From Streptomyces sp. MZ04 (GTDB lineage: Bacteria > Actinomycetota > Actinomycetes > Streptomycetales > Streptomycetaceae): 39,733 nucleotides of DNA. Shown here one piece after another: positions 28,060 to 35,405 of this stretch. The stretch covers positions 1 through 39,733 of the forward strand of contig NZ_SRIC01000045.1 of NCBI RefSeq assembly GCF_004684775.1. The letters run 5' to 3'. The position numbers and the translations under genes are program-made. Below the pieces are notes generated by a model. The model had not been told where the DNA came from. It saw only the letters and a program-made list of their open reading frames with translations, and did not search any database. The stretch's first letter is position 1. Each line of letters begins with the position of its first letter.

Positions 28060-29208
28060 TCACGCCGCTGCGTGCGCCCCGCCCGAACCGTCCTCCCGGT
28101 CGTGGTGGATCGGCGTGCCCGATCCGGTCAGTGGCATGCCCGTGCCGCCGCGGCGTGCCGCGACGATCTCGGCCGCGATGGACAGGGCGGTCTCCTCCGG
28201 CGTGCGGGCGCCGATGTCCAGGCCGATCGGGGACCGCAGTCGCGCCAGCTCCCCTTCTGTCACGCCGACTTCGCGCAGCCGCCGGTTGCGGTCCTCGTGG
28301 GTGCGGCGCGAGCCCATGGCGCCGACGAACGCGACCGGCATGCGCAGCGCCGCCTCCAGGAGCGGAATGTCGAACTTGGCGTCGTGCGTGAGGACGCACA
28401 GGACGGTGCGGGCGTCCGTCCGGGTGCGCCGCAGGTAGCGGTGCGGCCAGTCGACCACGACCTCGTCGGCCTCGGGGAAGCGGGCCCGTGTGGCGAAGAC
28501 CGGACGGGCGTCGCACACCGTCACCTCGTAGCCGAGGAACTTGCCCGTGCGCACCAGGGCCGCGGCGAAGTCGACCGCGCCGAAGACGATCATGCGGGGC
28601 GGCGGCACGCTCGTCTCGACGAACAGCGTCAGCGGCTCCCCGCAGCGCGATCCGTCCTCCGAGACGCCGAACTCGCCGGTGCGGCCCGCGTCCAGCATCG
28701 CGCGGGTCTCCCCCGCCACCGTGCGGTCGAGGTCCGGGTGCCCTTCCAGGCCGCTTTCGTACGATCCGTCGGCGCGCACCAGCAGGGGCCTGCCCAGGAA
28801 TTCGGCCGGGCCCTCCACCACGCGGGCGATCGCCGCCGCCTCCCCGTTCGCGGCGGCCGAGAGCGCCGCCGCGAACACGGTCCTGGCGGGCGCGTCCTCG
28901 GCCACCGGTGTGACCAGGACCTCGATGACCCCGCCGCAGGTCAGGCCGACGGCGAAGGCGTCCTCGTCGCTGTAGCCGAAGCGCTCGCGCACCGCCGTGC
29001 CGTCCTCGAGGGCCTGGACGCACAGGTCGTACACCGCCCCTTCCACGCAGCCGCCGGAGACCGAGCCGATGGCGGTGCCCTCGCTGTCGACGGCGAGGGC
29101 GGCGCCGGGCGGGCGCGGCGCGCTGCCGCCCACCGCCACGACGGTGGCGACGGCGAACGCCCGGCCCTCCCGCAGCCACCGGTCGAGGTCGGCGGCGATG
29201 TCAAGCAT
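28060..29208 (-). CDS. XdhC/CoxI-family molybdenum-cofactor maturation protein (PaoD-like)
   Basis: A 382-residue protein. ATG 29208 (MLDIAADLDRWLREGRAFAV) overlaps the upstream subunit gene by eight bases. The N-terminal XdhC/CoxI block reads ATVVAVGGSAPRPPGAALAV, then SVSGGCVEGAVYD, then CGGVIEVLVTP. The C-terminal Rossmann-type block reads PRMIVFGAVDFAAALVRTGK, then VDWPHRYL, then VLTHDAKFDIPLLEAAL, then VGAMGSRRTHEDR. Family members bind and sulfurate the molybdenum cofactor and insert it into xanthine- or aldehyde-oxidoreductases. As the fourth gene after A-B-C subunits it matches E. coli paoD in position. It should act in the cytoplasm before cofactor loading. Confidence 0.85.
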   Translation of the reverse strand: MLDIAADLDRWLREGRAFAVATVVAVGGSAPRPPGAALAVDSEGTAIGSVSGGCVEGAVYDLCVQALEDGTAVRERFGYSDEDAFAVGLTCGGVIEVLVTPVAEDAPARTVFAAALSAAANGEAAAIARVVEGPAEFLGRPLLVRADGSYESGLEGHPDLDRTVAGETRAMLDAGRTGEFGVSEDGSRCGEPLTLFVETSVPPPRMIVFGAVDFAAALVRTGKFLGYEVTVCDARPVFATRARFPEADEVVVDWPHRYLRRTRTDARTVLCVLTHDAKFDIPLLEAALRMPVAFVGAMGSRRTHEDRNRRLREVGVTEGELARLRSPIGLDIGARTPEETALSIAAEIVAARRGGTGMPLTGSGTPIHHDREDGSGGAHAAA

Positions 29209-31336
29209 CGCGGGCCCCTGCCGCGTCCAGGACGCGGTCGGGGCGGATCGGCAGCGACCGGTGGCGTACGCCTGTCGCGTGCCAGACCGCGTTGGCGATC
29301 GCCGCCGCGGCGCCCACGATGCCGATCTCGCCGATGCCCTTGATGCCGACGGGGTCGTCCGCGTCCGGGTCGTCCACCCAGTCCGCCTCGATGTGCGGCA
29401 CATCCGCGTTGGCAGCGAAGTGGTAGCCCGCGAAGTCGGCGCCGACATGGCCGCCCGTCGCCTGGTCCCTGACCGCCTCCTCGTGCAGCGCCATCGACAG
29501 GCCCCAGGTCATGCCGCCGACGAGCTGGCTGCGTGCGGTCAGCGGGTTGACGATGCGGCCCGCCGCGAAGATGCCGAGCATCCGTCGTACGCGTACCTCG
29601 CCCGTGGTGACGTCCACGGCGACCTCCGCGAACTGCGCGCCGTAGGAGTGCCGTTCCTTCTGGGCGAGCGCGAAGACGTACTCACTGGTGTCGGATCGCA
29701 CGGTGATCCCCTGCGGCGGGATGTCGCCGCCCAGGGCCAGTTGCTCCCGCAGTTCACGCACCGCGGCCGTGACCGCCCAGCCCCAGGAGCGGGTGCCCAT
29801 CGAGCCGCCGGAGATGGCCGCCGGGCCGAAGTCGCTGTCGCCGATGCGCACATGGACGCGGTCCTGGGCCACTTCGAGGGCGTCCGCGGCGATCAGGGTC
29901 AGCGCGGTCCGCGCCCCCGTCCCGACGTCCGCCGCGGTGATCCGCACGGTGAAGGTGCCGTCGGCCTCCGCCGTCACGGCCGCCGTGGACGGCATCGCGA
30001 GCACCGGGAAGGTGGCCGCCGCCGTGCCGGTGCCGATCAGCCAGCGCCCTTCGCGCCGCAGGCCGGGGCGCGGGTCCCGGTCCGCCCAGCCGAACCTGCG
30101 GGCGCCCTCCTCGAAGCAGGCCACGAGATTGCGGGAGCCGAACGGCAGCCCGGAGACGGGGCCCACGTCCGGTTCGTTGCGGGCGCGCAGCGCGATCGGG
30201 TCCAGTCCTGTCCGCTCGGCGAGTTCGTCGAGCGCGGACTCCAGGGCGAACGAACCGGGAGCCTCGCCGGGCGCGCGCATGAAGGTCGGCGTCGGCACGT
30301 CTAGGCGCACCACGCGGTTGACGCTGTGATGGGCGTCGGAGGCGTACATCGGACGCCCGAACCCGGCGCTGCCCTCGACGAATTCATGCACCTTCGACGT
30401 GAGGCTGTGCGCCTGGTGCCCGACGGCGCGCAGCCGCCCGTCGGCGTCGGCGCCGAGCCGGACGCGCTGGGCGGTGGGGCTGCGGTAGCCGGTGAGCGAG
30501 AACAGCTGGCGACGGGTGAGGACGACCCTGACGGGGCGGTCGAGCACGGTCGCCGCCATCACGGCGAGGATCTGGTGGACGCGTACGCCCTTGGAACCGA
30601 AGGCTCCGCCGACGTGCTCGGACCGCACCCGTACCGAGGCCGGGTCGAGCGAGAACAGCTTCGCCAGCTCGTCCGCGACCCAGGTGCTGCCCTGGTTGGA
30701 GTCGACGACCTCGAGGCGTCCCGCGTCCCAGCGCGCCATCGCGGCGTGCGGCTCCATCGAGCTGTGGTGCTCTTCGGGTGTGCTGTACTCCTCGTCCACG
30801 ACATGGGCGGACGCGGCGAGTTCGGCGTCCAGGTCGCCCTTCGCCATCTGGTGGTTGTCACCGTCCGGGATGTACGTGTCGGGGTGCGCGGCGGAGAACG
30901 CGACGTCGTGCGGCTCCGCCTCGTACTTCACCACCAGCGCCTCGGCGGCCTCTCGCGCCTGCTCGGAGGTCTCGGCGACGACCAGCGCCACCGGCCAGCC
31001 GACGAACGGCACCCGGTCGTGCTGGAAGACCTCGACGATCGGGTCGGGCGGGCCGAGCATGCTGATGTAGTCGCTGTCGACGCGCGGAGCGGTCCCGTGG
31101 TGCAGGACGGCCAGGACGCCGGGCATCTCGCGCACGGCGTCCGACTCGACCGAGCTGATCCGGCCGCGGGCGATCGTGGACAACACCACCCAGCCGTGGG
31201 CGAGTTCGGCGAAGGGGATCTCTCCCGCGTACCGGGCCGCGCCGGTGACCTTGTCCCGGCCCTCCACTCGGGTGTACGAAGCGCCGACGGCGCCCGTCAC
31301 CGCGGTGGATGTGGTGGTCGTGGTCGGCGTCGTCAT
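29201..31336 (-). CDS. Molybdopterin-binding large subunit of an aldehyde/xanthine-type oxidoreductase (PaoC-like)
   Basis: A 711-residue protein from ATG 31336, overlapping the FAD subunit stop by four bases (ATGA). The N-terminal domain reads RVEGRDKVTGAARYAGEI. Molybdopterin-contacting segments include VRSEHVGGAFGSKG, MRAPGEAPGSFALESALDEL, and GSMGTRSWGWAV. The catalytic Glu670 is in KGIGEIGIVGAAAAIANAV. Length and motif spacing match E. coli PaoC (about 730) rather than xanthine dehydrogenase XdhB (over 750). It hydroxylates an aldehyde or aromatic aldehyde carbon at the Mo centre and passes electrons to the Fe-S and FAD subunits encoded upstream. No Tat signal is present in any subunit here. 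Confidence 0.9.
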   Translation of the reverse strand: MTTPTTTTTSTAVTGAVGASYTRVEGRDKVTGAARYAGEIPFAELAHGWVVLSTIARGRISSVESDAVREMPGVLAVLHHGTAPRVDSDYISMLGPPDPIVEVFQHDRVPFVGWPVALVVAETSEQAREAAEALVVKYEAEPHDVAFSAAHPDTYIPDGDNHQMAKGDLDAELAASAHVVDEEYSTPEEHHSSMEPHAAMARWDAGRLEVVDSNQGSTWVADELAKLFSLDPASVRVRSEHVGGAFGSKGVRVHQILAVMAATVLDRPVRVVLTRRQLFSLTGYRSPTAQRVRLGADADGRLRAVGHQAHSLTSKVHEFVEGSAGFGRPMYASDAHHSVNRVVRLDVPTPTFMRAPGEAPGSFALESALDELAERTGLDPIALRARNEPDVGPVSGLPFGSRNLVACFEEGARRFGWADRDPRPGLRREGRWLIGTGTAAATFPVLAMPSTAAVTAEADGTFTVRITAADVGTGARTALTLIAADALEVAQDRVHVRIGDSDFGPAAISGGSMGTRSWGWAVTAAVRELREQLALGGDIPPQGITVRSDTSEYVFALAQKERHSYGAQFAEVAVDVTTGEVRVRRMLGIFAAGRIVNPLTARSQLVGGMTWGLSMALHEEAVRDQATGGHVGADFAGYHFAANADVPHIEADWVDDPDADDPVGIKGIGEIGIVGAAAAIANAVWHATGVRHRSLPIRPDRVLDAAGARDA

Positions 31337-32325
31337 CGGGCCGCCTCCTCGGTGAGCTCGGTCAGCATCGCGACGACGAGGTTGCGCAGCAGCGTCACCT
31401 TGTAGCCGTTGTGGGGCAGCGTCCGCGCGGCCGCCAGTTCGGCGTCCGCGGCGGCGGCGAAGGCCTCGGCGGTCGCCGGGCCCCCCGTCAGGACCCGCTC
31501 GGCCTCCCGGGCGCGCCACGGCCGGGACGCCACCGCCCCGAAGGCGAGGCGCACTTCGCGTACGACACCGTCCTGGACGTCGAGCGCCGCGGCGATCGAG
31601 CCGATCGCGAAGGCGTACGACGCGCGCTCGCGCACCTTGCGGTAGCGGGAGACGGCGGCGACCGGGGCCGGGGGCAGGGTGATGCCGGTGATCAGCGCGC
31701 CGGACGGCAGCGCGGTCTCCAGGTGCGGCGTTTCGCCGACCGGCAGGTAGAACTCGGCGAGCGGCAACTCGCCGGTCCCGTCGGCTGTTTCGTACGAGAC
31801 GACGGCGTCGAAGGCGGCGAGCGCCACCCCCATGTCCGACGGGTGGACGGCCACGCAGTGTCCGGAGGCGCCGAGGATCGCGTGGTTGTGGTGCTCGCCC
31901 TCGATGGCGGGGCAACCGCTGCCGGGGGCACGCTTGTTGCACGGCTTCGTCAGATCGGTGAAGTAGCCGCAGCGGGTGCGCTGGAGCAGGTTCCCGCCGA
32001 CCGTGGCCATGTTGCGCAGCTGCCCCGAGGCGCCCGCGAGCACGGCCTGCGCCAACGCCGGGTAGTTGCGGCGCACTTCGGGGTGGGCGGCGAGGTCGCT
32101 GTTGGTGACGGTCGCGCCGATCCGCAGCCCGCCGTCGTCGGTGACCTCGATCCGGTCGAGGGGCAGTTCGCGTACGTCGACGAGCAGGGCGGGCCGCTCC
32201 ACGCCCGTCTTCATCAGGTCGACGAGGTTGGTACCGCCGCCGAGAACGCGCGCGTCGGGGTCGGCGCCGAGCAGCGCGACCGCGCCGGGGACGTCGATCG
32301 CGCGCCGGTAGTCGAATTCCCTCAT
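31333..32325 (-). CDS. FAD-binding subunit with [4Fe-4S]-type Cys insertion (PaoB-like)
   Basis: A 330-residue protein from ATG 32325 (ATGA overlap). The FAD-binding signature LGGGTNLVDLMKTGV is at 28-42, and GQLRNMATVGGNLLQRTRC leads into Cys119, Cys129, Cys138 and probably Cys157 within CGYFTDLTKPCNKRAPGSGC and GHCVAV. This insertion is the [4Fe-4S] cluster loop of PaoB and 4-hydroxybenzoyl-CoA reductase-type subunits, absent from ordinary xanthine dehydrogenase FAD subunits. The C-terminal CO-dehydrogenase flavoprotein domain reads YRKVRERASYAFAIGSIAAA. It relays electrons within the alpha-beta-gamma complex. Confidence 0.9.
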   Translation of the reverse strand: MREFDYRRAIDVPGAVALLGADPDARVLGGGTNLVDLMKTGVERPALLVDVRELPLDRIEVTDDGGLRIGATVTNSDLAAHPEVRRNYPALAQAVLAGASGQLRNMATVGGNLLQRTRCGYFTDLTKPCNKRAPGSGCPAIEGEHHNHAILGASGHCVAVHPSDMGVALAAFDAVVSYETADGTGELPLAEFYLPVGETPHLETALPSGALITGITLPPAPVAAVSRYRKVRERASYAFAIGSIAAALDVQDGVVREVRLAFGAVASRPWRAREAERVLTGGPATAEAFAAAADAELAAARTLPHNGYKVTLLRNLVVAMLTELTEEAAR

Positions 32326-32891
32326 GCCACAGCCTCCGTACCCGCGGTCTCGGTACCCGCGGTCTCGTTCGCGGCGGCCTGGGCGACCGCCTGCACGATC
32401 GACACATACGCGCCGCAGCGGCACAGGTTGCCGCTCATCCGCTCCCTGATCTCGTCGGCGGTCAGCTGTGGCACACCCGCCTCGGGCCGTACGTCGGTGG
32501 TCGCGGCGCTCGGCCAGCCCGCGGCGTGCTCCTCGATCACCGCGATGGCCGAGCAGATCTGTCCCGGTGTGCAGTAGCCGCACTGGTAGCCGTCGAGGTC
32601 GAGGAAGGCCTGCTGCACGGGGTGCAGCCGGTCGCCGTCGGCCACGCCTTCGATGGTGGTGATCACCCGGCCTTCGGCGGCGACCGCGAGCTGCAGACAG
32701 GAGACGGCCCTGCGGCCGTCGATCAGGACCGTGCAGGCGCCGCACTGGCCCTGGTCACAGCCCTTCTTGGTGCCGGTCAGATCGAGGCGCTCGCGCAGCG
32801 CGTCGAGCAGGGTGGTGCGGTGGTCGACGGGCAGCGTGTGCTTTTCGCCGTTGATGTTCAAAGTGATGGCGCTGGACGTCGATGGAGCCAC
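32322..32891 (-). CDS. [2Fe-2S] subunit of an aldehyde oxidoreductase (PaoA-like)
   Basis: A 189-residue protein. I chose GTG 32891 (V-APSTSSAITLNINGEKHT), with AAGAAGG six bases upstream, over an in-frame ATG 59 codons earlier that would run through the operator region. The plant-type cluster site is GCDQGQCGACTVLIDGRRAV (with a later SC), and the second, helical cluster site is CGYCTPGQICSA with GNLCRCGAYVSI. E. coli PaoA has a Tat leader before the first strand; this protein has only about 10 residues there, so it looks cytoplasmic. It is the first gene of the paoABCD-like operon. Confidence 0.9.
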   Translation of the reverse strand: MAPSTSSAITLNINGEKHTLPVDHRTTLLDALRERLDLTGTKKGCDQGQCGACTVLIDGRRAVSCLQLAVAAEGRVITTIEGVADGDRLHPVQQAFLDLDGYQCGYCTPGQICSAIAVIEEHAAGWPSAATTDVRPEAGVPQLTADEIRERMSGNLCRCGAYVSIVQAVAQAAANETAGTETAGTEAVA

Positions 32892-33233
32892 GATCAGCCT
32901 TCTTTCGCTTCTGTCAGCTTCTTCAGCAACTGCCGCACGAGAGCGGGAGCGTGGAACGAGGCGATCCCGACGGTGAGTTCGGGAGGAGATGGCGCTGTGC
33001 GTAGGGGTGCCGCACGCGACACCGTCGAAGTGCGGCGAAGGACGGTCGGCCGCGATCGCGACGGCCATCCCCCGCCGGCCGATTCTGCCGGTATGGTGAG
33101 CCTAAGCGGACAGCTGTCCGCAAACATTGAATTTAGCGGACAGTTGTCCGCTTAGCAAGGCTTGGCGGGGCTCAGCAAGACCGGCACGGACTGCGGCGAG
33201 ACGCCGACGCCGCGATTTCCGGGAGGAGGACGA
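32892..33233. promoter_or_regulatory. Divergent control region of the pao-like operon and its TetR gene
   Basis: This 342-bp gap holds two palindromes with centres 30 bp apart: GCGGACAGCTGTCCGC (33106-33121) and AGCGGACAGTTGTCCGCT (33135-33152). TTGAAT at 33128-33133 may be the -35 of the TetR gene, with the second palindrome in the spacer. The pao leader is about 200 bases long; nothing else was recognised in 32892-33100. Confidence 0.8.
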
Positions 33234-33812
33234 GTGCGGGAGCAGAAGGACCCACGGCTGCGCTCGGACGCGCAACGGAATCGCGAGCGCATCCTGGAAG
33301 TGGCCCTCGCGGAGCTGACGCGGTCGGCCGACGTCCCCCTGAGCGCGATCGCGAAGAAGGCCTGCGTCGGGCAGGGGACCTTCTACCGCAACTTCCCCAA
33401 CCGGGAGGCACTCGTCCTCGAGGTCTACCGCTACGAGGTCCAGCAGGTCTGCGACACGGCGTGCCAGCTGCTCGAGACCCGCGCCCCCGACCAGGCCCTG
33501 CGGGAGTGGATGGACCGGCTCGCGCAGTTCGCCATGGCCAAGGCCGGTCTGGCGGACGCGATGCGCAGCGCCACCAGCTCGCGCGGCACCCTGATCGGCC
33601 TCGGCCATGGCTCGCTGGCCTCGGCCGTCACGCTGCTGCTCGAGGCGAACGAGGAGGCGGGCACGATCCGCGCCGGCCTGACCCCCGACGACTTCATGCT
33701 CGCCATCGCGGGCCTCTGGCAGATCGACCCGCACGGCGACTGGCAGGTGCGCGCCGGACGGCTCCTCGACCTCGTCATGGACGGACTGCGGGCCGGCGCC
33801 CCCGGGCGATGA
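33234..33812 (+). CDS. TetR-family regulator divergent from the pao-like operon
   Basis: A 192-residue protein. GTG 33234 follows GGGAGGAGG and gives V-REQKDPRLRSDAQRNRERIL. The HTH (about 15-60) contains SADVPLSAIAKKACVGQGTF, then YRNFPNREALVLEVY, the standard TetR recognition region. The ligand-binding domain (WMDRLAQFAMAKAGLADAMR, then GHGSLASAVTLLLEANEEAG, then GLWQIDP) belongs to a subgroup common in Streptomyces beside oxidoreductases and MFS pumps. With two palindromes just upstream, it probably represses itself and the pao-like operon and is released by an aldehyde or aromatic ligand. Its 3' end overlaps the MFS gene tail by 38 bp. Confidence 0.85.
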   Translation: MREQKDPRLRSDAQRNRERILEVALAELTRSADVPLSAIAKKACVGQGTFYRNFPNREALVLEVYRYEVQQVCDTACQLLETRAPDQALREWMDRLAQFAMAKAGLADAMRSATSSRGTLIGLGHGSLASAVTLLLEANEEAGTIRAGLTPDDFMLAIAGLWQIDPHGDWQVRAGRLLDLVMDGLRAGAPGR

Positions 33813-35262
33813 GCGGTGCGGTGACGCACGCGGCGGCGACGAGGATGCCGAAGGCGACGGTCAAGGCCACCGCGTAGCCGTGCACGGACGCCGACGTCGG
33901 CGTGGCACCGCCCCGGGACGCCAGGTAGGACGCGGCCGCGCTCGCCGCGACGGTGTTGAGCAGGGCGGTGCCGAGTGCGGCTCCCAGTTGCTGCGAGGCG
34001 TTGTAGGCCGCGGCCGCGGCTCCGATGTCCTGCGGGCGCATTCCCGCGGTGGCCAGGCTCGCGGTCGGTGGTATGACGCAGCCGAGGCCGAGGCCCGTCA
34101 GGACCAGCGCGGGCAGCAGGTACGCCGGAAGGACGTGCGTGCTCTCAGCGGTGAGCCGGGTCAGGACGAACATCCCGGCTGCCGCCGCGAGCAGCCCCGG
34201 CAGGATCAGCGCCGCAGGTGCGACGCGTCCGTGCAGCCGCCCGGCGACGAGCGTCGCGCCGACCAGCGCGGCCACGGCGTTGACGATCAGCGTCAGGCCC
34301 GCCTGGACCGGCGAATGGCCGAGGACCGTCTGCGTGTAGTAGCTCATGAAGAGGTAGAAGCCGAACATCGCGACGAACAGCAGGGTGATGGCGACGAACG
34401 CGCCGGCCCGCGCACGGTCCAGGAGCACCCGCATCGGCAGCAGCGGCTGCGGTGCCCTGACCTCCACGGCCGCGAACGCGACGAGCAGCAGGACGCCGGC
34501 CACGAGGAGGGTGAGGACCAGCGGGGCGTCCCACCCGCGCGGCTCGGCCTCGTTGAAGGCGTACACGATCGCGGCGAAGCCCGCGGCGCTGAGCAGGGCG
34601 CCCGCCACATCGAGCCTGCCCGCCCCGCGCACCGGCCGGTCCCGTGGCACGAAGGCCGCGCCGAGTACGGCGAACAGCGCGACGGGGACGTTGACGTAGA
34701 GGCACCAGCGCCAGCTCGCGTACTCGGTGAGCAGTCCCCCTGCGACCAGGCCGACGGCCGATCCGGCGGCGCCCACCGCGGCGAACACGCCGAACGCCCG
34801 GCCCCGTTCCCCCGGTTCGGAGAAGGTGATCGTCAGGAGCGAGAGCCCGGCGGGCGCGAGCACCGCGGCGAACGCTCCCTGCAGGGCCCTCGCCCCGAAC
34901 AGCATCCCGGGGTTCGCCGCGGCCCCGCCGAGCGCGGACGCCGCGGCGAAGCCGATCAGACCGATGAGGAACGTATGCCGATGGCCGAGCGCCCCGCTGA
35001 TCCGTCCGCCGATCAGCAGCAGCCCGCCGAAGGCCAGTGCGTACGCGGTGATGGCCCACTGGCGGCTCGCGTCGGACATGCCAAGCGCGCTCTGCGCGGA
35101 GGGCAGGGCGATGTTCACGATCGTCCCGTCGAGGACGACGAGGAGCTGGGCGGCGCTGACCGCGAGGAGGGTCCACCAGCGGCGGGGGCCGGGGGTGTCC
35201 GGGGTCTCCCGGGTGTCGGGGCACAGCTGTGCCCCGGGGATTTCCTTGTCTGCTGGATTCAT
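33775..35262 (-). CDS. MFS drug:H+ antiporter, DHA2 (EmrB/QacA) type, 14-TM
   Basis: A 495-residue integral membrane protein. I chose ATG 35262 (MNPADKEIPGAQLCPDTRET); earlier frames only extend through the intergenic inverted repeat. The first membrane helix holds LLVVLDGTIVNIALPSAQSA, the DHA2 signature DxTIVNxALPxI. Motif A is present as LGHRHTFLIG, motif C-like glycines are in APAGLSLLTITFSEPGERGR, then AVGAAGSAVGLVAGGLL. Fourteen hydrophobic segments can be counted to the C-terminal VALTVAFGILVAAACVTAPL. It exports small hydrophobic compounds with the proton gradient. It is divergent from the FUSC gene; an inverted repeat lies at its start. Confidence 0.9.
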   Translation of the reverse strand: MNPADKEIPGAQLCPDTRETPDTPGPRRWWTLLAVSAAQLLVVLDGTIVNIALPSAQSALGMSDASRQWAITAYALAFGGLLLIGGRISGALGHRHTFLIGLIGFAAASALGGAAANPGMLFGARALQGAFAAVLAPAGLSLLTITFSEPGERGRAFGVFAAVGAAGSAVGLVAGGLLTEYASWRWCLYVNVPVALFAVLGAAFVPRDRPVRGAGRLDVAGALLSAAGFAAIVYAFNEAEPRGWDAPLVLTLLVAGVLLLVAFAAVEVRAPQPLLPMRVLLDRARAGAFVAITLLFVAMFGFYLFMSYYTQTVLGHSPVQAGLTLIVNAVAALVGATLVAGRLHGRVAPAALILPGLLAAAAGMFVLTRLTAESTHVLPAYLLPALVLTGLGLGCVIPPTASLATAGMRPQDIGAAAAAYNASQQLGAALGTALLNTVAASAAASYLASRGGATPTSASVHGYAVALTVAFGILVAAACVTAPLIARGRRPAVRP

Positions 35263-35263
35263 G

Positions 35264-35285
35264 ACTTCAAGTCTTTCGTTGAAGT
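35264..35285. promoter_or_regulatory. Inverted repeat at the MFS start (candidate operator)
   Basis: ACTTCAA / TTGAAGT with an 8-bp spacer, two bases before the MFS ATG. It has a MarR/TetR-like layout; the regulator is unknown. Confidence 0.4.
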
Positions 35286-35405
35286 GAATCCGGAGACTTT
35301 CGCCGCTTCCGCCCCGCGTCTTACGGGTCGAGACGCACCCGACCCTCAAGCCCCGGTTGCGTCCTGCCGTGCCAGAATCTCGCCCTGAACAGCGGCGATG
35401 AGGGT

